Assembly (NCBI GenBank): GCA_905478295.1
Contig: CAJQHZ010000001.1
Coordinates: forward strand, 53,767-117,766
DNA: 64,000 nt
Origin: an uncultured Flavobacteriales bacterium
Lineage (GTDB): Bacteria; Bacteroidota; Bacteroidia; Flavobacteriales; Schleiferiaceae
Direction of reading: 5' to 3'
Shown: in pieces, positions 12,130-20,709 of the stretch
Position numbering within the stretch: position 1 is the stretch's first letter
Layout: every line of letters begins with the position of its first letter
Notes under the pieces: model-generated
Databases searched by the model: none
What the model saw: only the letters and a program-made list of their open reading frames with translations
What the model was told of the DNA's origin: nothing
Translations under genes and position numbers: made by a program

Positions 12130-13257
12130 ATGAAAATTGGAGTTGTTTGTTATCCTACTTATGGTGGATCTGGAGTGGTTGCCACAGAATTAGGCATACA
12201 GTTGGCCAAAAAGGGTCATGAAATCCACTTCATCACCTACAGTCAGCCTGTCCGATTGAACATATTAGAGCCGAATATATTTTACCACGAAGTAAATGTG
12301 CACGATTACCCGTTGTTTGAATACCAGCCTTATGAATTGGCACTAAGTTCAAAAATGGTAGATACCGTATTGACTGAAGGCATTGAATTATTGCACGTGC
12401 ATTATGCGATTCCACATGCGTATGCGGCCTACATGGCTAAAAAAATCTTGTTAGAAAAAGGAAAGTATTTGCCTGTTGTTACGACACTGCACGGAACAGA
12501 TATTACTCTAGTTGGAAAACACCCGTCGTACAAACCAGCAGTAACCTTCTCTATTAACAAGAGTGATGTGGTTACAAGTGTGAGTGAAAGCTTGAAAAAG
12601 GATACGTTGAGTTCCTTTGTTATCAAAAGTGAAATAGATGTTATACCCAATTTTATCGACATCGATCTTTATAATATCGAAGATCAATGCGATCGCTCTC
12701 AAATAGCACCTAATAACGAAAAAATAGTCATTCATATTTCAAATATGCGTCCGGTTAAGCGCATACCTGATGTCATAGAGATCTTCCACCGTATCGCTCA
12801 AGAAGAAGATGTAATCTTATTAATGTTAGGTGATGGTCCGGAACGGGAACGAGCAGAGCAGCAAGTTCGGGACTTAGGAATCGCTGAAAAAGTAAGGTTT
12901 TTAGGCAAGACAACAGAAGTACGTCGATTGCTCTGTATGAGTGATCTTTTTTTATTGACTTCAGAAAAAGAGAGCTTCGGTTTGGTAGCATTGGAGGCAA
13001 TGGCTGCAAAGGTTCCCGTTATCAGCACCAACTCGGGCGGTATACCAGAGGTAAATATACATGGTGTTACGGGTTATTTGGCATCCCCCGGGGCAGTTGA
13101 AGAGATGGCAGCCCATGGTTTGTCCTTGTTACAGGATGAGGGGAAATTGTCCCAATTCAAACAGCAAGCTTTTGAGCATGCGAAGAAATTCTCGATTGAA
13201 AAGATTGTCCCTCTCTATGAAGAAGCTTACGAAAAAGCACTAGCAGCAGTCCGGTAG
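12130..13257 (+). CDS. bshA: N-acetyl-alpha-D-glucosaminyl L-malate synthase BshA
   Basis: GT4-family glycosyltransferase that joins UDP-GlcNAc and L-malate in the first step of bacillithiol synthesis; cytosolic. The 375 residues begin with the BshA-specific 'IGVVCYPTYGGSGVVATEL'. The donor site follows in the second Rossmann domain: 'ISNMRPVKRIPDVIEIF', 'LGDGPERERAEQ' and 'TSEKESFGLVALEAMA' (EX7E). 'VHYAIPHAYAAYMAKKIL' and 'TLHGTDITLVG' are also typical. bshB and bshC are not in the window. A degenerate -7 element (TACCTTAG) ends four bases before the ATG, so bshA may have its own promoter as well as read-through from the GH3 gene. Confidence 0.96.
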   Translation: MKIGVVCYPTYGGSGVVATELGIQLAKKGHEIHFITYSQPVRLNILEPNIFYHEVNVHDYPLFEYQPYELALSSKMVDTVLTEGIELLHVHYAIPHAYAAYMAKKILLEKGKYLPVVTTLHGTDITLVGKHPSYKPAVTFSINKSDVVTSVSESLKKDTLSSFVIKSEIDVIPNFIDIDLYNIEDQCDRSQIAPNNEKIVIHISNMRPVKRIPDVIEIFHRIAQEEDVILLMLGDGPERERAEQQVRDLGIAEKVRFLGKTTEVRRLLCMSDLFLLTSEKESFGLVALEAMAAKVPVISTNSGGIPEVNIHGVTGYLASPGAVEEMAAHGLSLLQDEGKLSQFKQQAFEHAKKFSIEKIVPLYEEAYEKALAAVR

Positions 13258-13262
13258 TCTAA

Positions 13263-13320
13263 TTTGAGACACGTATTTTTGCGGCTTAAGACGTCTCTCA
13301 AAAAAACTCGATTTTTTTGA
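13263..13320. terminator. Two inverted repeats between convergent bshA and the SUI1-like gene
   Basis: First repeat: TTTGAGACACG (13263-13273) with CGTCTCTCAAA (13292-13302), 10 of 11 bases paired. Second: TCAAAAAAA (13298-13306), loop CTCGA, TTTTTTTGA (13312-13320), perfectly paired. The overlap means they are alternative or stacked structures; the second has A/T runs in both directions, as expected of a bidirectional terminator. Confidence 0.5.
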
Positions 13321-13341
13321 TTTTACTAGATATAAAACCAA

Positions 13342-13707
13342 TTATCCACCGATTCGCTTGGTCTTATACCCTTCTTTGTGCAAATAATCTGTTGCCTTAT
13401 CGCGAACATTGCCTTGAAGAATGATTTCACCGTCCTTACTACTCCCTCCAACACCACAGTGTTGCTTCAGTGATTTTCCTAAATCTTTCAATTCCGTTTC
13501 GTTTCCTTCAAAACCTCTTATGATTACGACTTGCTTACCGCCACGGCCTTTCTTTTCGAAATAGAGCTCTAGTAGCTGTTCACCGGGATTTAGTGGTGTC
13601 TCGTCGCCATCTTCAAAAATTTGAGGCTCGAATTCTGGATTCGTACTAAAGACAAAGCCTCCTAAGTCCTCTAAATTGATTTTCTTTGGTCTATTCTTTT
13701 TAGCCAT
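13342..13707 (-). CDS. Translation initiation factor SUI1/eIF1-like protein (YciH family)
   Basis: A 121-residue cytosolic protein. Residues ~1-40 are a variable acidic region containing 'LGGFVFSTNPEF', typical of the Bacteroidota form. Residues ~45-121 form the SUI1 fold: 'LELYFEKKGRGGKQVVIIRGF', 'LKDLGKSLKQHCGVGGSSKDGEIILQG' and 'KATDYLHKEGYKTKRIGG'. In eukaryotes the homologue eIF1 checks start-codon choice; bacterial YciH has been proposed to inhibit or proofread initiation. The start codon lies only four bases from the divergent start of the next gene, so its promoter would have to lie inside that gene. Convergent with bshA. Confidence 0.92.
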   Translation of the reverse strand: MAKKNRPKKINLEDLGGFVFSTNPEFEPQIFEDGDETPLNPGEQLLELYFEKKGRGGKQVVIIRGFEGNETELKDLGKSLKQHCGVGGSSKDGEIILQGNVRDKATDYLHKEGYKTKRIGG

Positions 13708-13711
13708 ATAT

Positions 13712-14503
13712 ATGAGCCGTTACATTTCTAGTCTGAGTAATCCAAAAGTAAAGGAGATTGTCCAATTAGTCTCTAAAAGTAAAGTACGTAAAGTCTTTGG
13801 GGTTTGCGTAGTTGAAGGACGCCGAGAAGTGGAGCGGGCATTGGCCTGTAATTGGGAGATGAAAGAATTGTGGACGCTAGAGCAAGCTTCGCCCATAGTA
13901 GGTATTCCAGAAAGTGCTGAACATTTTGAGGTAAGCGCTAAAGTCTACGAAAAGATTGCATATCGTGATGCAACAGAAGATGTGGTGGCTGTATTCTATC
14001 GTCCAGATAGCAGCTTTGCATCACGTTCAAAGATTCTTGAGTCAGCGCGACGTATAGTGGTGGTTGAAGGCATAGAAAAACCCGGAAATTTAGGGGCAAT
14101 CATGCGTACAGCTTTAGCGGCAGGCGCAGGGGCCATCGTTTTGGCGGATCCGGCACTGGATCCTTTTGGTCCCAACGTTGTTCGTAACGCTACAGGAGCT
14201 CTGTTTGAACTTCCCATTTTTATGGGATCGAGCGATCAGGTACAGCAATGGCTGAATGATAGTGGCTTTACTGGATACATAACGCACATGCATGAGGAGG
14301 CGGTATCGATGTATGAGGTGAATTGGGCGCCGAAATCGGCAATTATATTGGGAGAGGAGAGTGGAGGTCTTTCTTCCTTGTGGCTAGAGAATGGCTACGA
14401 AAATATCATTATTCCCATGAAGGGAAAGTCAGTAGATAGTTTAAACGTAAGCGTTGCAGCTGCAATATTACTCTATCAATGTGCTGGATCGCAAATGAAA
14501 TAG
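13712..14503 (+). CDS. TrmH/SpoU-family RNA 2'-O-methyltransferase
   Basis: SAM-dependent RNA ribose methyltransferase with a trefoil-knot (SPOUT) fold, 263 residues. An N-terminal substrate-binding part contains 'VCVVEGRREVERAL'. The three SpoU motifs follow: 'VVVEGIEKPGNLGAIMRTA' (Asn and Arg), 'IILGEESGGLS' and 'IPMKGKSVDSLNVSVAAAI'. The target, 23S rRNA or tRNA, cannot be told. ATG 13712 is preferred because upstream in-frame codons would run back into the divergent SUI1-like gene and no conserved sequence precedes it. Confidence 0.92.
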   Translation: MSRYISSLSNPKVKEIVQLVSKSKVRKVFGVCVVEGRREVERALACNWEMKELWTLEQASPIVGIPESAEHFEVSAKVYEKIAYRDATEDVVAVFYRPDSSFASRSKILESARRIVVVEGIEKPGNLGAIMRTALAAGAGAIVLADPALDPFGPNVVRNATGALFELPIFMGSSDQVQQWLNDSGFTGYITHMHEEAVSMYEVNWAPKSAIILGEESGGLSSLWLENGYENIIIPMKGKSVDSLNVSVAAAILLYQCAGSQMK

Positions 14504-14510
14504 GAATAAG

Positions 14511-14544
14511 GTTAAAAAGATACGGTCCGCCGAAGCGGACCGTA
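14511..14544 (-). terminator. Intrinsic terminator of uvrA with UUCG tetraloop
   Basis: TACGGTCCGC (14521-14530) and GCGGACCGTA (14535-14544) form a perfect 10-base-pair stem. Read on the minus strand, the loop is TTCG closed by C-G, a hyperstable tetraloop, and the stem is followed by TCTTTTTAAC. On the plus strand no T-run follows, so the signal belongs to uvrA, whose stop lies about 160 bases upstream. The remaining 14545-14706 holds nothing I recognise beyond a 5-bp GTCTC/GAGAC hairpin next to the uvrA stop. Confidence 0.8.
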
Positions 14545-14706
14545 TACCAAACCAATAAACCTAAGCTACCCTTTCAGGTACTTTTCAAATTTAGGAATAC
14601 AAACGTTATATTTTGCTAAGTTCTGATGAATTAAAAACGTTTTGGGTATCCGACTTATTTCGTTAGTGTATAGTTTTTGACTAAAAGTGTCTCGATTGAG
14701 ACTTGC

Positions 14707-17475
14707 CTAAGATTCATGCGATTTCATGGCTTCTGCGGTTGGGCTTCCTTTTACTGAGATCAATTCATTTGGTGATCCTGTGTAAAGCAGTTGACCACCT
14801 AGTTCGCCTCCTTCTGGTCCAATTTCAATGACGTGGTCACAGCGCTTGATCACATCCAGATCGTGTTCAATCACAAGAACGGTATGGCCAAGATCAACCA
14901 GTTCATTGAATGCTCGAAGCAGCTTTTTTACATCGTCAAAATGCAGGCCTGTTGTGGGTTCGTCAAAAAGGAAGAGGGTTTTGCCGTTTTTGATTCCTTT
15001 AGATAAGAAGAAGGCCAATTTAACCCGCTGGGCTTCACCGCCGCTTAACGTAGAGCTGCTCTGGCCTACATGCGCATAACCCAAGCCCACATCTTGCAGT
15101 GGTTGTAGTTTTTTCGCAATCTTCATTTGGTTATGTTTTTTAAAGAATTCGATAACCTCATCGATAGTGCAATCTAGTAGGTCCGAAATGGTTTTTCCGT
15201 GGAATTTCACTTCAAGTATTTCCGCCTTGAATCGTTTGCCGTTGCAGGCCTCACAAGGAAGATGTACATCCGCCATGAATTGCATTTCAATCGTCACTTC
15301 GCCCTCACCCTTGCAGGTGTCACATCTTCCACCATCAGTGTTAAAGCTAAAATGTTTGGCTTTATAGCCTCTTACGCGTGCCAATTCTTCACTGGCATAA
15401 AGATTTCGAATATCATCGTAGGCTTTGAGATAGGTTACGGGGTTGGAGCGCGAGGATTTACCTATTGGATTTTGATCGACCATCTCTACGTGCTGAATGG
15501 CATTTAAGTCACCCTTGAGAGCTTTGTGTAAGCCGGGTCGTTCCCCGACCATTTCCAAATGCTTTTTTAGAGCGGGATATAGAATCTGCTTAATAAGCGT
15601 GCTCTTGCCAGAGCCGCTTACTCCTGCAACGACACTGAATACACCCAGTGGTATGGAAACATCAAACCCTTTGAGATTATGTTGGCGTACGCCTTCTAAA
15701 ATAATTTCACCTGATGGTTTGCGAAGTACTTGAGGTAAAGGAATTTGCTTGGTACCGTTTAAATAAGCTGCCGTTAACGAAGTCTCATGACTAAGGACGT
15801 CTTTGGGAATGCCAGCGGCGAGAATTTCGCCGCCTAAATTTCCTGCAGCTGGACCGATATCAATCAGAAAATCTGCAGCACGCATAAAGGCTTCTTCGTG
15901 CTCTACTACGACAACTGTATTGCCATTATCACGCAATGCCTCAATAACTGTAATAAGCTGTTGTGCATCTTTTGGGTGCAAGCCTATACTAGGTTCGTCT
16001 AAAATGTACAGCGATCCTACCAGCGAAGAGCCTAGAGAGGTGGCAAGTTGGATACGCTGGCTTTCACCGCCGCTCAAAGTACTAGAAACACGATTTAAGG
16101 TGAGATAGGGCAGACCTACAGAAATAAGAAAATCAATTCGTGTGGTGATTTCGGTAAGCAGCCGCTTCGCAATGCTCGCATCTTGCTCGTCTAAATCGAG
16201 GTGTTGAAAAAAGATCTTTAGCTTCCGCAATGGCAATTCGACGAGGTCACTTAGTGAACACCCACCCACTTTGACATAATTCGCTTCAGGTTTCAGTCTT
16301 TTACCCTTACACGTGCTACATACTGTTCTCCCACGGTAACGACTTAACATTACGCGAAACTGAATTTTATAACTTTTGCTTTCAAGGTGCTTAAATAGAG
16401 CGTTGATACCTTTTACGCCTTTTGCTCCCTCCCAAAGTAATGTTTTTTCTGCCTCTGTGAGGTCTATGTACGCTCGGTGTACTGGAAAATCGTACGCTGA
16501 TGCTCCCAGGATAAATTTATCTTTCCATTTACCCATGGTGTCTCCCTTCCAAGGAGCAATACAACCCTCATATACGCTTAAATGAGGATTGGGCACAACC
16601 AAATCTGCATCAATACCCATAATGGAACCAAAGCCTTCACAGCTCGGACAAGCACCTAAAGGATTGTTGAAGCTAAATAAATGAAGAGTAGGTTCGGTAA
16701 AACTAATGCCGTCCAATTCGAACAGGCTATTGAATTCTATGGTAGGGCGATCGTCCATGAAGCGTAATTCGCAGGCGCCACGTCCCTCATAGAATGTAGT
16801 CTGAATTGAGTCTTGAAGACGGTAGTCATTGTCCTCATCATCGACACGCACCACTGCACGATCCACGACCAGGTGTATTTTGTCAGAGGTGTATATGTTT
16901 TCTTCAAGAATGTCTTCAATACTTACGATTGCATCGTTCACCAATATCCGTGCAAAACCTTGCTTGGAAAGAATGGATAAATGTTCAAGCGCTGTTCGGT
17001 CACTAAATGTTACAGGTGCGGTAATTAGAAATCGAGTTCCCTCGCCAAGCTGATGGATAACTTTCATCACATCGCTCACGTTATGACGTTTTACTAATTC
17101 GCCAGAAACAGGGCTGTATGTTTTTCCAATTCTCGCGAAAAGCAATTTTAGATAGTCATAGATCTCTGTTGTAGTACCCACTGTGGACCTAGGGTTACGA
17201 CTACTTACTTTCTGTTGAATGGCGACCGCTGGAGGAATTCCTTTGATGTATTCGACCTTTGGTTTGTCTAATTTCCCTAGAAATTGACGGGCATAAGCAC
17301 TTAAGCTTTCAACATAACGTCGTTGTCCCTCCGCAAAAAGTGTGTCAAAAGCCAGCGAGCTTTTTCCAGAACCACTAACTCCGGTAATTACAACCAGTTG
17401 GTTTCTAGGTATATTAACGCTTACCTCTTTGAGGTTGTGAACTGCTGCGCGCTTGATTTCGATGTGTGTCGTCAT
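14707..17475 (-). CDS. uvrA: Excinuclease ABC subunit UvrA
   Basis: DNA damage sensor ATPase of nucleotide excision repair, 922 residues, with two ABC ATPase modules. Module I has Walker A GVSGSGKSS near residue 31, then 'FAEGQRRYVESLSAYARQF'; its signature is 'LSGGESQRIQLA'. Module II has 'GVSGSGKSTLI', signature 'LSGGEAQRVKLA' and 'LFLFDEPTTGLHFDDV'. Cysteine pairs of the zinc modules are present (CPSCEGFG, CSTCKGKRLK, CDTCKGEGEV with CEACNGKRF). The N-terminal cysteines that some UvrAs carry after 'GKTYSP' are absent. Transcribed alone, with a TAAATTTG element upstream and a strong terminator downstream. uvrB is not in the window. Confidence 0.97.
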   Translation of the reverse strand: MTTHIEIKRAAVHNLKEVSVNIPRNQLVVITGVSGSGKSSLAFDTLFAEGQRRYVESLSAYARQFLGKLDKPKVEYIKGIPPAVAIQQKVSSRNPRSTVGTTTEIYDYLKLLFARIGKTYSPVSGELVKRHNVSDVMKVIHQLGEGTRFLITAPVTFSDRTALEHLSILSKQGFARILVNDAIVSIEDILEENIYTSDKIHLVVDRAVVRVDDEDNDYRLQDSIQTTFYEGRGACELRFMDDRPTIEFNSLFELDGISFTEPTLHLFSFNNPLGACPSCEGFGSIMGIDADLVVPNPHLSVYEGCIAPWKGDTMGKWKDKFILGASAYDFPVHRAYIDLTEAEKTLLWEGAKGVKGINALFKHLESKSYKIQFRVMLSRYRGRTVCSTCKGKRLKPEANYVKVGGCSLSDLVELPLRKLKIFFQHLDLDEQDASIAKRLLTEITTRIDFLISVGLPYLTLNRVSSTLSGGESQRIQLATSLGSSLVGSLYILDEPSIGLHPKDAQQLITVIEALRDNGNTVVVVEHEEAFMRAADFLIDIGPAAGNLGGEILAAGIPKDVLSHETSLTAAYLNGTKQIPLPQVLRKPSGEIILEGVRQHNLKGFDVSIPLGVFSVVAGVSGSGKSTLIKQILYPALKKHLEMVGERPGLHKALKGDLNAIQHVEMVDQNPIGKSSRSNPVTYLKAYDDIRNLYASEELARVRGYKAKHFSFNTDGGRCDTCKGEGEVTIEMQFMADVHLPCEACNGKRFKAEILEVKFHGKTISDLLDCTIDEVIEFFKKHNQMKIAKKLQPLQDVGLGYAHVGQSSSTLSGGEAQRVKLAFFLSKGIKNGKTLFLFDEPTTGLHFDDVKKLLRAFNELVDLGHTVLVIEHDLDVIKRCDHVIEIGPEGGELGGQLLYTGSPNELISVKGSPTAEAMKSHES

Positions 17476-17498
17476 AGTCTATGGTGGAGGCCAAACAA

Positions 17499-17506
17499 CA
17501 AATTTA
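17499..17506 (-). promoter_or_regulatory. Putative uvrA promoter, -7 element TAAATTTG
   Basis: Perfect TAnnTTTG match on the minus strand, 23 bases before the uvrA ATG. No TTTG is found at the expected -33 distance, and no LexA-like box is evident. Confidence 0.45.
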
Positions 17507-17609
17507 ACCGAATTGGAACAGTTTTTGTTTCTTTACATTTATATTCACAACAGAAATAAACAATAAAACACTTCGCCTATAGGACGACCATTACGCTAAA
17601 TCCTTTATT

Positions 17610-18194
17610 ATGAACTTAGGAAAGCTAGCAGACCACGAATTAGTGGAGTGTTACTGTAATGGTCAGGAAATTGCCTTGGAAGTGTTGATTCGTCGTCATA
17701 AGAAGCGAATCTTCCTTCAGATTTACAGTAAAGTACAAGACCGCCAGGTTGCAGACGACTTGTTTCAAGAGACGTTCATCAAAATCATTCGCTCCTTACG
17801 AAAATCGAAATATGAAGAAAAAGGTAAGTTTTTGCCTTGGGCTCTGCGTGTTGCAAATAATACAACTCTAGATCATTTTCGCAGGGAATCACGCAAGAAA
17901 GAAGTGCGAACAAGTGGTGAATACACGGTATTTGATACTTACGGGGAGTCTGATCAGCCCATGGAAGCTGCATTAATTAAGGCTCAGATTAGCGAAGATT
18001 TGCACCGTTTAATCGATGCATTACCTGAAGAGCAGCGCAAGGTTTTGGAGCTTCGTATTTTTTGTGGTTATAGTTTTAAAGATATAGCAGAAGAAACGGA
18101 CGTTAGTATCAATACTGCGTTAGGTCGCATGCGTTATGCAATAACTAACATTCAAAAACTTATGGTTACACACAATATTAGTCTTGAAGGATAA
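17610..18194 (+). CDS. ECF-type RNA polymerase sigma-70 factor
   Basis: A 194-residue sigma factor with only regions 2 and 4. Region 2 includes 'VADDLFQETFIKIIRSL' (core binding, 2.2) and 'FLPWALRVANNTTLDHFRRE' (DNA melting and -10 recognition). Region 4 includes 'LPEEQRKVLELRIFCGYSFKDIAEETDVS' followed by a helix-turn-helix that reads the -35 element. No membrane anti-sigma gene of the FecR type follows; instead there is a 47-residue ORF and a terminator, so it may be one of the cytosolic, constitutively acting sigma factors of the phylum. Its regulon cannot be read from here. Confidence 0.93.
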   Translation: MNLGKLADHELVECYCNGQEIALEVLIRRHKKRIFLQIYSKVQDRQVADDLFQETFIKIIRSLRKSKYEEKGKFLPWALRVANNTTLDHFRRESRKKEVRTSGEYTVFDTYGESDQPMEAALIKAQISEDLHRLIDALPEEQRKVLELRIFCGYSFKDIAEETDVSINTALGRMRYAITNIQKLMVTHNISLEG

Positions 18195-18263
18195 TTTTTT
18201 GTGTAAGTCATACGAAGGTGGTGACTGATTTCGTTATTCCATAATAAATTCAAAAGAGTCGCT

Positions 18264-18407
18264 ATGGCCAAAACACTACCTTATGAAAACTTGGACGTGG
18301 ATGCGTCTGAAAAAACCATCCAGTTTCTACTGACTTACAGTAGTGCAACAGCTAGCGTTTCGCTAGAAAATCAACTAAAGGAGTTAGAATTTCTCTATCA
18401 GAATTAA
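18264..18407 (+). CDS. 47-residue unknown protein downstream of the sigma factor
   Basis: A short ORF (ATG 18264, TAA 18405-18407) in the 245-base space between the sigma gene and recQ. The product begins MAKTLPYENLDVDASEKT and ends LKELEFLYQN; it is acidic with two likely amphipathic helices, and has no membrane segment and no cysteines. Support for coding: its stop codon runs straight into a strong terminator, and it is co-directional with the sigma gene 69 bases upstream. I do not recognise a family; an interaction partner of the sigma factor is possible but pure inference. Confidence 0.55.
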   Translation: MAKTLPYENLDVDASEKTIQFLLTYSSATASVSLENQLKELEFLYQN

Positions 18408-18434
18408 AAAAGCCCGCTCTAAGCGGGCTTTTTT
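18406..18434. terminator. Bidirectional intrinsic terminator
   Basis: AAAAAAGCCCGC (18406-18417), loop TCTAA, GCGGGCTTTTTT (18423-18434): a perfect stem with A-run on one side and T-run on the other. It serves both the sigma factor/small ORF unit and convergent recQ, whose stop lies at 18440. Confidence 0.92.
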
Positions 18435-18439
18435 AATAT

Positions 18440-20611
18440 TTAGTTCGCGACATCGGAGAAAAATTTGAGCCGTAATAACTGTAATTCATTTTCATCATAG
18501 TCGTCACCAAACTCCTCAAGTAATTCTGTCATAGAGCCGCTTTCACATTCTTCTGTAAGGAAGTCAAATACCTCTTCAATGCTGTCTTCATCCATAATAT
18601 CTTCTAGGTAATAGTCGATATTGATTTTCGTGCCGCTTTGAACAATGCGGTCCATTTCAACAATTAGATCCTGCATTTTTAGTCCCTTTGAGCTTGCGAT
18701 ATCTTCCAGGGGTAGTTTGCGGTCCGTACTTTGAATGATATAGACCTTTAGTACACTTTTATTAGCAACACTTTTGAAAACCATATCCTGAGGACGATCA
18801 ATATCATTTTCCTCGACATAGACTGCTATGGCTTCTGCAATGGGTGTGCCGTATTTTTTGGCTTTACCTTCGCCCACACCTTGAACATTTTTCAATTCAT
18901 CCAGAGTACAAGGATAGATGGTCGCCATTTCGCTCAAAGAATTTTCTGCAAATACTGCATACGGTGGTACCCCTTTTGATTGCGCGATCTTTTTTCTTAA
19001 GTCCTTGAGAATTCCAAACAGTGTGTCGTCCATAGCAACTACTTTTTTAGTCTCGTTCACGCCACTATTGAGTTGCTGATAGTTTAACTCTTTACGCACT
19101 CTAAAGGCCTTAGGAAGTTTTCCCGCGTTTCCTTTCTCTGTAACGTGCACTGTACCGTAGGTTTCGATATTCTTCTCGAGGTAACGACGGATAATTCCTT
19201 GTCGTATCACTGCACGAAGGTGACTTTCCGTTTTATCTTTTTGGATTGCCCAGGTTTTGAGCGTCTCTGCATCGTTTTGAGCCAATATAGCAGTCTTATT
19301 TCCACGGAGTATATTAATAACTTCCGATGTTTTGAATTTTCCGTGCGTTTCGTTTACACAGGCGATTGTATCAAGAAGCTCTGCACTAGCATCTACTTTC
19401 TCGCGTGGATGCCGGCAGTTATCACACATCTTATCGCAATCGTCTTCGTGAAACTCTTCTCCAAAATAATGTAAGAGTACACGACGGCGACATGTAGCCG
19501 CTTCAGCATAACCGGTAGCTTCTTCGAGTAATTGACGCCCAATCTCTTGCTCACTAACCGGTTTTTTACTCAAAAACTTCTGTAGGCGCTCGATGTCTTT
19601 AATATCAAAATAGGTGATACACTTTCCTTCACCGCCATCGCGACCGGCACGCCCCGTCTCTTGGTAGTAACTCTCTAAGCTCTTAGGCATATCGTAGTGC
19701 AGTACGTAACGAACGTCGGGTTTATCGATTCCCATACCAAAGGCAATGGTGGCTACGATTACGTCACAGTCTTCGTTCAAAAAGGCATCCTGATGCTTGA
19801 TTCGTTTCGCGCCTTCTAAACCTGCATGATAGGGGAGCGCATTGATGCCGTTAATCTGCAATTGTGCTGCAAGATCCTCGACTTTTTGACGGGATAAACA
19901 ATAAACAATGGCGCTTTTTCCAATATTCTGACTGAGTAGCTTAATAATGTCGTGGTCGATATCTCGCTTAGGTCGTACCTCGTAATACAGGTTAGGTCGG
20001 TTAAAACTGGAAAGGAAGATGTTCGGCTCTTCCATTCCCATGGTCTTGATAATGTCGGCTTGCACTTTAGGTGTAGCCGTTGCAGTGAGTGCGATGACCG
20101 GCTTACGGCCCAATTCTTTTACACTTTGTTTAATGGTTCTATAGTCCGGTCTGAAATCATGCCCCCATTCTGAAATGCAATGCGCCTCATCGATAGCGAA
20201 AAAACTGATTTCGATTTCTTTCAGCAATTCGATATTACTGGTCTTGTTTAGCGATTCCGGAGCGACGTAAAGAAGTTTAGTCAGGCCGGCGCGCAGGTCG
20301 GAATGGACCTGTTCCATTTCCTTTTTTGTCAGAGAACTATTAAGTACGTGTGCAACGCTGTCTTTTTCAGAATGCCCGCGAATGGCATCCACTTGATTTT
20401 TCATTAATGCGATTAATGGGCTAACAACGATGGCTGTACCAGGGCTGGAAAGTGCCGGTAGCTGGTAGCACATACTTTTACCACCACCGGTTGGCATGAT
20501 CACAAAAGTGTCTTTGCCGGCAGCGATACTCTCTATTATGGCCTGTTGATTTCCTTTGAATCCCGAAAAACCAAAATAGGTCTTTAAATGGTCTTCCCAA
20601 TTCACCGACAT
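18440..20611 (-). CDS. recQ: ATP-dependent DNA helicase RecQ
   Basis: 3'-5' DNA helicase of recombination and fork repair, 723 residues. Helicase motifs in order: 'FVIMPTGGGKSMCYQLPAL' (I), 'VSPLIALMKNQV' (Ia), 'FAIDEAHCISEWGHDFRPDY' (II, DEAH plus aromatic loop), 'ALTATATPKVQ' (III), 'ATIAFGMGIDKPDVRYVLHY' (V) and 'YYQETGRAGRDG' (VI). A zinc site (CRRRVLLHYF, CDKMCDNC) and winged helix follow, then an HRDC domain ('IYPCTLDELKNVQGVGEGKAKKYG') and a long acidic C-terminal tail. The divergent tatC start is about 100 bases upstream; no clear promoter box was found there. Confidence 0.97.
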   Translation of the reverse strand: MSVNWEDHLKTYFGFSGFKGNQQAIIESIAAGKDTFVIMPTGGGKSMCYQLPALSSPGTAIVVSPLIALMKNQVDAIRGHSEKDSVAHVLNSSLTKKEMEQVHSDLRAGLTKLLYVAPESLNKTSNIELLKEIEISFFAIDEAHCISEWGHDFRPDYRTIKQSVKELGRKPVIALTATATPKVQADIIKTMGMEEPNIFLSSFNRPNLYYEVRPKRDIDHDIIKLLSQNIGKSAIVYCLSRQKVEDLAAQLQINGINALPYHAGLEGAKRIKHQDAFLNEDCDVIVATIAFGMGIDKPDVRYVLHYDMPKSLESYYQETGRAGRDGGEGKCITYFDIKDIERLQKFLSKKPVSEQEIGRQLLEEATGYAEAATCRRRVLLHYFGEEFHEDDCDKMCDNCRHPREKVDASAELLDTIACVNETHGKFKTSEVINILRGNKTAILAQNDAETLKTWAIQKDKTESHLRAVIRQGIIRRYLEKNIETYGTVHVTEKGNAGKLPKAFRVRKELNYQQLNSGVNETKKVVAMDDTLFGILKDLRKKIAQSKGVPPYAVFAENSLSEMATIYPCTLDELKNVQGVGEGKAKKYGTPIAEAIAVYVEENDIDRPQDMVFKSVANKSVLKVYIIQSTDRKLPLEDIASSKGLKMQDLIVEMDRIVQSGTKINIDYYLEDIMDEDSIEEVFDFLTEECESGSMTELLEEFGDDYDENELQLLRLKFFSDVAN

Positions 20612-20709
20612 AAGCGTGTGGTTTATTCCCTTTTAATATACGCCAATTTTCAGCGGATTGTGAAGGTACTACAGATTGTTTTTCGGATTTTTGGGCTTTG
20701 AAATAAACT

